Positions 56,303 through 64,000 of a DNA stretch of 64,000 nt are shown piece by piece. Source of the DNA: Nematostella vectensis (lineage: Eukaryota > Cnidaria > Anthozoa > Actiniaria > Edwardsiidae); assembly GCF_932526225.1 (NCBI RefSeq), contig NC_064046.1:6249306-6313305 (forward strand). Direction: 5' to 3'. The notes beneath the pieces are model-generated. The model had not been told where the DNA came from and did no database searches. It saw only the letters and a list, made by a program, of their open reading frames with translations. The first letter of the stretch is position 1. Each line of letters begins with the position of its first letter. Position numbers and translations under genes: made by a program.

Positions 56303-57384
56303 GTATTAACACGCGTCCTTTAGATAACTTCTTAGATCGACTAGACTTTGCTTCCCGTTGACTGATGTATGCATTTCCAACACGCTCTAGATTTGCATAC
56401 CGCTGTATGGCGTGAAATTGACAACCCCCGCCATCACGAAAGACACAACCCGAGATAGTGCCTCACTTTAAAAGTGCCCCAAAAAAGCGCTTCTATGCAG
56501 TTTAGTCGATCATAGAAGTTGTCTAAAGAACCGCATTTTATCATTGACAGATATGTCTAAAATTCCACGGTTGATTGTTGAAATAATGTGAAAAATGTGT
56601 TTTTAGAAAAATGTTCTAAAAGGTAGTGTTATTCAAATTGTTACAACTTTCTTTCTATTGAACATAGCCAAACCAAATTTGGTATGAGTTATTGTACACT
56701 ATTAGAGGTTTTATTGCAAAAACTCGGGTAATAAAGGCTAACATGAATGCTTTTTGAACGGGCTTAACTTCGTCGTCAATTTTTAGGGTCGAAATTGTAA
56801 ATATACATCTAACTTTTTTCCCTTTCACAGATTTTTTTCTAACCTTCACAGAGGCTGTACCACCACATATTGAACTGATTTTGGCAATATGGGCAAAAAG
56901 CTAACGCTCAATATTGCTCAGTCACAAATAAGTGCAAAACATGTTTTTTACTTTTTAAGTGCTACTGCATTATTGCGTGTTAATACAAATACAATTTTTA
57001 AATGTGTGAACTCTCCATACATTGGGTCGTCTTTTGTGAAAAATCTATAGCAATCGTACAAACATTGACGCTCCTGTGCGAAGTTTAAAATTGATGACGC
57101 GCTCAGTTTATGATCTGTTGATAAACGCGCGAGCGACCTTTTAAAAGGGCGTTTGTTGCCAGTTGATAGGCCGTAGGGGGTGGGTGTAAATAAATATTTG
57201 GAAGTCTGGTTGGGGGAGGGGGAGCGAAACATAAGAAAGATATAAATGATTTAAGCACACAAACCCTCCCTTGGCTAGGGTTATGTATGTATAATGTATA
57301 TGACTGGTATACCTCAAGTTCTTTTCTGTCTCAAATAAAAAAAATCAATTCCTTTCTTCTTTTCCACCGCCGCCAATGTTGGCG
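56303..57384. other. Spacer
   Basis: AT-rich DNA without a supported gene. A 94-codon minus-strand open frame (56,948-57,232) has no recognisable motif. Confidence 0.5.
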
Positions 57385-58664
57385 TTACCGACAAGCTGTG
57401 TATGACAGTGTATGTCTTGAGAAACTACAGACAAGCTGGTGGAATTGGTTTAACTAGTGAAAGCCTCCAGTGGAATTCACCTTCGGCAAACTACAGACAA
57501 GCTGTGGAATAACCAGTTGACTAGAGGAACTACAGACAAGCTGTGGAATAACCAGTTGGTATGACTAGAGAAACTACAGACAAGCTGTGGAATAACTAGT
57601 TGGTATGACTAGAGAAACTACAGACAAGCTGTGGAATAACTAGTTGACTAGATGAACTACAGACAAGCTGTGAAATAACTAAATGGTATGACTAGAGGAA
57701 CTACAGACAAGCTGTGGAACAACTAGATGGTATGACTAGAGGAACTTTAGACAAGCTGTGGAATAACTAGTTGGTATGACTAGAGGAACTACAGACAAGC
57801 TGTGTAATAACTAGTTGACTAGAGGAACTACAGACAAGCTGTGGAATAACTAGATGGTATGACTAGAGGAACTACAGACAAGCTGTGGAATAACTAGTTG
57901 GTATGACTAGAGAAACTACAGACAAGCTGTGTAATAACTAGTTGACTAGATGAACTACAGACAAGCTGTGGAATAACTAGATGGTATGACTAGAGGAACT
58001 ACAGACAAGCTCTGGAATAACTAGTTGGTATGACTAGAGAAACTACAGACAAGTTGTGGAATAACTAGTTGACTAGATGAACTACAGACAAGCTGTGGAC
58101 TAACTAGTTGGTATGACTAGAGGAACTACAGACAAGCTGTGGAATAACTAGTTGACTAGAGGAACTACAGACAAGCTGTGAAATAACTAGTTGGTATGAC
58201 TAGAGGAACTACAGGCAAGTTGTGGAACAACTAGATGGTATGACTAGAGGAACTTCAGACAAGCTGTGGAATAACTAGTTGGTATGACTAGAGGAACTAC
58301 AGACAAGCTGTGTAATAACTAGTTGACTAGAGGAACTACAGACAAGCTGTGGAATAACTAGATGGTATGACTAGAGGAACTTCAGACAAGCTGTGTAATA
58401 ACTAGTTGACTAGATGAACTACAGACAAGCTGTGGACTAACTAGTTGGTATGACTAGAGAAACTACAGACAAGCTGGGGAATAACTAGTTGGTATGACTA
58501 GAGAAACTACAGACAATCTGTGGAATAACTAGATGGTATGACTAGAGAAACTACAGACAAGCTGTACAATAACTAAGTGGTATGACTAGAGAAACTACAG
58601 ACAAGCTGTGGAATAACTAAGTGGTATGACTAGATGAACTAGCTGTGGAATAACTAGTTGGTAT
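57385..58664 (+). repeat. ~40-46-bp minisatellite, left part
   Basis: About 28 units of GAGGAACTACAGACAAGCTG followed by TGGAATAACTAGTTGGTATGACTA, with and without the GGTAT hexamer-like insert. On the minus strand each unit contains TTATTCCACAG and CTTGTCTGTAG, both acceptor-like. The array continues at 61,278 after a retroelement insertion. Confidence 0.95.
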
Positions 58665-61277
58665 TGGGACGCTTTCCCTGCGCGCGGGGTTCCTGTGGCC
58701 CCTGACTATGCCTGGGGCGCCCCGCAGGGGGCGAAAAGGGAGTTGAACTGAGTTGATCACAGGCAGCCCAAGGCTACTGTCAGTGGTTTATAAAGGAATA
58801 TATGGGGGAATTTATATGTTAGCGAAAAAATACTTTATCGTGAAAAATAAAACTTTAGACCATGTAATATTGAGTTTGAATCTTCTTTTATTTCAATTTT
58901 GCCGATAGAATGTCAGTAGAGCGAGTTTGAAGCCCGCCAAGAATTGTGTTTCTCTCTCTGTATAATAATTTTTTACACCTTTTACCGTCGACTATCGAAT
59001 TCACCATCTGTGACAACAGATCGTGTGCACTTTCTAACCGAGCGGCTCTAGGAACGAGGCACTGCTCGAAATTCAAACTTCGAGGAGTCGTCGGTACGAC
59101 AACGACCGCGCCGAGTGAGTGTGTTTTCCCTGTAACGCTGGTGGCGCGACAGTAGACACTCACTCGGCGCGGCCGTTGTCTCGCCGACGTAGATGCGTAG
59201 AATAAGGTTGCCGGACTTGTTCATCGTCAGCTCATCCTTTACCCTCTCGAGTAGTTGAAAATCTGTCTTGTCAACACTTGGACGCTTGACCACACTGTGC
59301 CAGTTCCCTTTGCGTATGGCTTCGGCCACAGCCTGCAGTGTTGCGTCGCTCTCTGTCGCGTTCTCGATGTCTTGTGTTTTGAGGGCTTTTGGAGTAGATG
59401 TCTTTGTGAGATAACTGACATATTCTTCTGCCACCTTCTGTTGTCTGCTCGTCTCAGCTGCGAACTTTGTTGGATGACGGGATAGGTAATCCGCAGGGTT
59501 TTCTTCACCTCGCTGATACTTTACGGTGACTTGGTAAGACTGAAGTCTCAGCGCCCATCTCTCGATTCTTGCGGGAGGCTTTGAGTTTGCGTTGCCGTAG
59601 CCATCTACGGCAGGGGCTTGTGATCCGTGTATACCGTCACTGGTTTGCCGTATATGTATAGGTGCAGATACTCACATGCCCATACCACCGCGAGGGCTTC
59701 TCGTTCCGTCTGACTATATCGCTGTTCTGTCTCCGTCAGAGACCAGCTCGCATAAGTTATGACGTGTCTCGCCTCGGTCTTGGGTTCTACTTGGGATAGG
59801 ATGGCGGCCAAACCAACGGGACTGGCATCAACAGATACTTCAGTGCGCCTCTCGGGGTCGAAGTAGGCGGTTACGGGTGAGCTTACTAGTGCGTCCTTCA
59901 GCTGGCTGACTGCGCTGTCATGCTCGGCCGTCCAACACCACGGTTGGTCCTTGTGGGTGAGCTTGCGTAGTGGCTCGGTCTTGGTGGCGTAGTCTGGGAT
60001 GAACCTTGAGCAGTAGTTCGTCATTCCTAATAGGCTGCGTACTTCTGATGCTGTTGACGGTGTCTGCAGGTTGACCACGTCTTCGACTTTCTTGGGGTCT
60101 GGGGATATGCCGTTTTTGGAGAACACGTACCCAAAGAACTCCAGCTTCTCCTTGCCGTACTCGCACTTGCTTTTGTTGAGGGTTAGGCCCTTTTCTCTCA
60201 GCCGTTTGAAGACTGCCCTCAGATTTCGGTTGTGCTCCTCCTGTGTCTTGCCAAATACGAGTACGTCGTCACTGATATTTATCGCACCGTCGACGTCTTC
60301 CAGTGTCTCTCGGATTACATTCTGGAAAATCTCTGCAGCACTCGAGATTCCGAAGTTGAGACGTTTGTAGCGCATTAGGCCCATGTGGGTGCTGAAAGTG
60401 GTGATGTATCTCGACTCGGGCGCCAATTCGAGCTGGTTGTATCCTTGGTTGAGGTCAAGTTTGCTGAAAACCTTCGCTCCGTTTAAATCTCCTATCATAT
60501 CCTTGATGGTCGGCGTGACGTGACGTTCGCGCTTGATCGCCTTGTTCGCCTGGCGCATGTCGACACACACATGTACCTTGCCTGGGGACTTTGGTTTCGG
60601 CGCAACCACTATAGGGGACACCCAGGGTGTAGGGCCTTCGACGCGTTCTATCACGCCAAGCTCCTCGTCCCGCTGTAGCTGTTCCTCTAGCTGCTTGCGA
60701 ACGTGAAACGGGACCCTTCTGTGCGGATGTGTAGCTTTATCTGATAGTTTTTCAGCTTGCCTAGCCCATGGAACAGGTCGTCATATTCGTCGATGAGGCT
60801 TGTGAGCTCGTTGACCTTGGTCTTGCCTTGGGGTGTCTTCGCAGTTACTTGCTGCACCGTCTGGAGGAGATTGAGCTCTTGGGAAGTTTTCCTGCTTAAC
60901 AGTGAGCCGCCCGATCCTTTGACCACGTAGAATCGCGCACTGATATTCTAAGTGGTAGACTCCGTGATCGCGGTGAACTTTCCAAGGACTTGTAGGGGAT
61001 TTGTCGACTGGTAGGCGAATATCTTGACGCCAGACTGCTCTAACTTTGCGCTTTTCGGCAATTTCCGGTAGTCTTCCTAAGCAGATAGATACGAAACCTC
61101 GTCGCTCGTCGCCAATGTAATATTTGGTGTCTTGAATAAAGACTGAGTCGAATAGTGAATGGTTCTTTTACTACATTGCTGGTCAACGGTCAGCAAACGA
61201 CTGACTCGCTAGTTACATGCTTGGTCATAAAATCAACTCAAATCACGCGTTACCAAGGTGACGGTAACAACATTACA
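58665..61277 (-). mobile_element. Gypsy LTR retrotransposon 2, inserted in the minisatellite, internally deleted
   Basis: GGTAT occurs at both borders (58,660-58,664 and 61,278-61,282), and the insertion runs TG...CA in minus orientation. The 5' LTR (61,116-61,277, 162 bp) is followed by the primer-site word TTGGCGACGAG (61,105-61,115). Gag and most of protease are missing, and the integrase is missing too. The left end (58,665-58,880) is not homologous to the 5' LTR, so the 3' end is foreign or rearranged. An inverted repeat (CCGCGCCGAGTGAGTG and complement) at 59,098-59,180 marks a breakpoint. Confidence 0.75.
59240..60926 (-). pseudogene. Gypsy 2 pol relic (protease end, RT, RNase H)
   Basis: Reading leftwards, the end of protease (GSGGSLLSRKTSQELNLL) is followed by the reverse transcriptase from about 60,654. 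That domain has PWVSPIVVAPK, KVFSKLDLNQGYNQLEL and the catalytic box NISDDVLVFG near 60,268, the Ser-Asp-Asp form seen in Mag-like Gypsy elements. RNase H has SVDASPVGLAAILSQ, RYSQTEREALAVVWACE and TVYTDHKPL. The frame stops at 59,605, and a shifted frame continues (ADYLSRHPTKFA, then DAQLQAVAEAIRKG-like sequence) to about 59,240. The 349-residue RT/RNase H frame is itself uninterrupted. Confidence 0.8.
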
Positions 61278-61757
61278 GGTATGACTAGAGAAACTACAGA
61301 CAAGCTGTACAATAACTAGGTGGTACGACTAGAGGAACTACAGACAAGCTGTGGAATAACCAGTTGGTATGCCTAGAGAAACTACAGACAAGCTGTGGAA
61401 TAACTAGTTGGTATGACTAGAGAAACTACAGACAAGCTGTACAATATAGGTGGTATGACTAGAGAAACTTCAGATTAGCTGTGGGATAACAAGGTGACTA
61501 GAGAAACTACAGACAAGCTGTACAATAACTAGGTGGTATGACTAGAGAAACTACAGACAAGCTGGGGAATAACTAGTTGGTATGACTAGAGAAACTTCAG
61601 ATTAGCTGTGGGATAACAAGGTGACTAGAGAAACTACAGACAAGCTGTACAATAACTAGGTGGTATGACTAGAGAAACTACAGACAAGCTGGGGAATAAC
61701 TAGGTGGTATAAATAGAGAAACTACGGACAAGCTGTACGAGAACTAGATGGTACCCA
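61278..61757 (+). repeat. ~40-46-bp minisatellite, right part
   Basis: This continues the array of 57,385-58,664, with more CTGTACAATAACTAGGTGG-type units and a repeated TTCAGATTAGCTGTGGGATAA variant (61,465 and 61,590). Confidence 0.95.
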
Positions 61758-62099
61758 TGTTATTTGTGCAGTTGAAGGCCAGATTCTCGATTTCATTACT
61801 GCATATATTACCATAGTCTCAATCTCTACCAAGTAATTGTGCAAAATCATCTCAAGCTGGATTTATTTCGCTTTATTTACTCGTGTTTCCATTTGCAACA
61901 CGATGCGATACTTGGCGAGGCTCGAGTTTAGAATTATCTCTTGCCTGCTTTAGACAAAAACAGTTTACTTCAAGTCGTAATTAAATGTTCCTTGGACACT
62001 CATTAATGGACTGGAGGTATTTATCTGTATTACTTGATTTATTTTGAAGTGGAAGTATTTTGAAGCTTATTGATGAAAAAATCCCAAAGAAGTGACTAC
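61758..62099. other. Spacer
   Basis: No gene or repeat was recognised. Confidence 0.5.
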
Positions 62100-62960
62100 C
62101 TTACATCGCGACACTTGACCGGCTACCCAAAAGACAAATTTTGGGTTCTTACTATAAAATATCTTGATCTCTCTCATTGAATGTCATGATTTTTTCACCA
62201 TGTAGATTTCAATAAAGTAGAGCATATGTGTAAATTGTAACAAGTTCCAACAGAATATCGAGCAGCTTTCATCAAAATATTCGCAAAAAAGTATTGTATA
62301 AGTAACTTAACTCAACTAGAAAAGCTTAAGCCTGCTGCTTTGGTTTGGAAACTTTTTTAAGCGGTAAACATGTCAGAGCCATGGGTAGTGTAAGATGTGT
62401 AAAACTATGAAAATTATTTTGGTATTTTAAGTGCTTGCTTAATTTTTGGTATTTCGGTCCTCCTTTAAATAATTTTTGTTTTCTTTTCTAAAATAACTTT
62501 ATCCCTCATTGAATATCATTTTAATTTTATGGAACATTTTCAATGAAATCTAGAGCATTGTGTTGTCTTTCTAAGGCTGTTAATGATAGGTATATGCTAT
62601 AATTTTAAGTCTGGATATTCTATAGCCCTCTCATTATACTTCAAAATAAAATTGTTAAAACAATATGATAGCATATAGATATTGTTGTTTACTTTGCACT
62701 TACATAAATGAAACAATGAATTAAATCTAAAATATATTGTTAATACAATATGGCTCACTTTGGGTGTTAAAATAAATTTACCACTAAGTGATAGCACATT
62801 GAGGGCAGTGAACCAAAACAATGTTTGAGTAATATTTTACAATTTTCAAACACATTCTCATTTTTCCTGAATTTTATTTCGGTGCTATCTCTGCTGCGGG
62901 GATAGTATTTGTAAGATTTTTACAATGCAAAAGATAGGACATTGTAGCATTTTACTTGTT
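62100..62960 (+). repeat. Dispersed repeat R1, copy 3
   Basis: This contains the blocks shared with 20,250-20,515, 5,065-5,475 and 39,490-39,620, in the same order, and is the longest of the three copies. No coding capacity was recognised. Confidence 0.65.
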
Positions 62961-63741
62961 TTGTTTACAAAATAACAACTTGAATTGGGCTGAACCGTAG
63001 AAGATCGATTGACGTCGGTGGCGAAAGCGCATGCGCACGCTCAACCCACATGGAAGACTTTTCTGAAAATACTAGCTTATATATATTTTACGGCTACACA
63101 ACCAAATGACCGTAGCGGTCGCAGAGCCATACCGGAAGTTGAACACCGGAAGTTTACAGGATGACCTGAGTATTGCTGTGTTGCAAAAGCACAGGAAGAT
63201 CATAAAACGTTTACGGATTAGTGATCCAATGATGCCAGTGACATTGGACTCCCCACAATAACTCGTACATGCTTCGCATTCCCGAGTTAAAAAGTGGCGG
63301 CTAAGAAAAAATACGGGCAGATTATTCCCATCTATGGATAAATTCTGTTACGATTCGATGGGAGGACTTCTGTTGACTGGGATCGTACCTTTATTCTGAA
63401 GTCAGTGGTACAACTGAGAGTAGGATGAGAGTGATGAGGATTTACAATGTGGTCCTATTTGTAGCAAAACAGGTAGTACGTTTGATTGACAAGCACTGAC
63501 CACGTGTGCGGAGTGCAGTGATTGGACGGTACTTGACAATGCAAACAGTTACATCAGATATCATTAACTGTCGGCAAAATTAGAGATAACAAAGGAAAGC
63601 TTTGAAAAGAATTTAAGGATACAAAACGAATGTCCTTTGCCATGAAACTAAGGGAGTCGGTAGGAAAAGTAAAAATGTAACTTTGGAGAAACAAATAGAA
63701 TCAAAAAGCCCAAACTGTCGCGATCTCGTACCAGAACAATG
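62961..63741. other. Spacer
   Basis: No supported gene. Short CpG-containing stretches near 63,010-63,180 (for example GCGCATGCGCAC) resemble a promoter but have no associated frame. Confidence 0.5.
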
Positions 63742-63879
63742 AATACAATGCACCAAAAACTGGAAATCGACTCTGCCAAATTTTCGTCTTTAATAAGGCT
63801 TCTTCAGTCTGCCCTGAAGAAGTCTTATTAAAGACGAAAATTTGGCAGAGTCGATTTCCAGTGTTTGGTGTATTGTATT
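63742..63879. repeat. 66-bp-arm foldback repeat
   Basis: The left arm (63,742-63,807) and right arm (63,814-63,879) are near-perfect reverse complements around a 6-bp loop (TCTGCC). One arm of the same family occurs at 32,244-32,317. Confidence 0.9.
63808..63849 (+). ncRNA. Hammerhead-ribozyme-like core (candidate)
   Basis: In order: TCTGCC, CTGAAGA, AGTC, an 8-nt loop, GAC, GAAA, ATTT, GGCAGA. CUGANGA and GAAA are the two invariant hammerhead core strings. GUC/GAC can form stem II, and UCUGCC/GGCAGA can form stem I. Stem III would be minimal, as in hammerheads described in Penelope-like retroelements. The alternative is coincidence, because the region also folds as a long hairpin. Confidence 0.35.
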
Positions 63880-64000
63880 TTGGAGAAACAAATATGTAAC
63901 TTGTAATCGGAAGTTACTGAACGGAAGGGGAAAGAACTGGTCGCTCAAGTAGCGTAGGTGTGGTGTTTGCTGACTTAGTTTACCAACTTAATGGAAAGTT

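Noticed and set aside
63742..63879. Intrinsic terminator-like hairpin
   Set aside because: The arms are 66 bp and shared with a dispersed repeat. Bacterial-type terminators are not expected in this genome.

Overview
The window looks like nuclear DNA of a cnidarian, most likely an anthozoan (sea anemone or coral). This is an inference. It rests on AT-rich, intron-rich DNA full of transposon relics: Polinton/Maverick, hAT-like, MADF/Harbinger-type, CR1/L2-type LINE and Gypsy. Two animal-type genes, a class A GPCR and an SLC7 amino-acid transporter, are also present. No rRNA, tRNA or CRISPR array was recognised.

Layout. 1-8.1 kb: repeats, the last exons of a hAT-like transposase gene (2.2-3.6 kb), an 18-bp minisatellite (4.33-4.64 kb) and a broken MADF gene (6.3-7.6 kb). 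8.1-19.8 kb: a decayed Polinton in minus orientation (integrase, protein-primed DNA polymerase B, GRF zinc-finger protein). Its polymerase gene is split by a 5.3-kb terminal-inverted-repeat element (10,493-15,792), which carries a broken, large, intron-containing gene of a widespread uncharacterised animal family. 20.3-39.6 kb: a quasi-palindromic repeat domain. It holds an intact 1074-aa LINE ORF, several alternating copies of a 2-kb repeat related to the hAT gene, and a clean 1.65-kb insertion (27,240-28,889) carrying its own three-exon Cys/His-rich gene. 40.7-41.7 kb: an intact single-exon GPCR. 44.1-51.9 kb: six phase-consistent minus-strand exons of an SLC7 transporter. 52.1-56.3 kb and 58.7-61.3 kb: two defective Gypsy elements, the second lodged inside a minisatellite. 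61.8-64 kb: non-coding repeats, ending in a foldback with a hammerhead-like core.

The most unusual signal is in the SLC7 gene. A 35-bp, roughly 120-copy array in one intron repeats the 3' end of the adjoining exon plus its 5' splice site. A second array in the next intron repeats the 3' splice site of the following exon. A third array is continuous with the last codons. The gene appears to be growing minisatellites out of its own exon borders, filling its introns with decoy splice sites.

Only the GPCR, the LINE ORF, the GRF protein, the small gene in the 1.65-kb element and the SLC7 exons look intact. Nearly everything else is frameshifted or carries in-frame stops.
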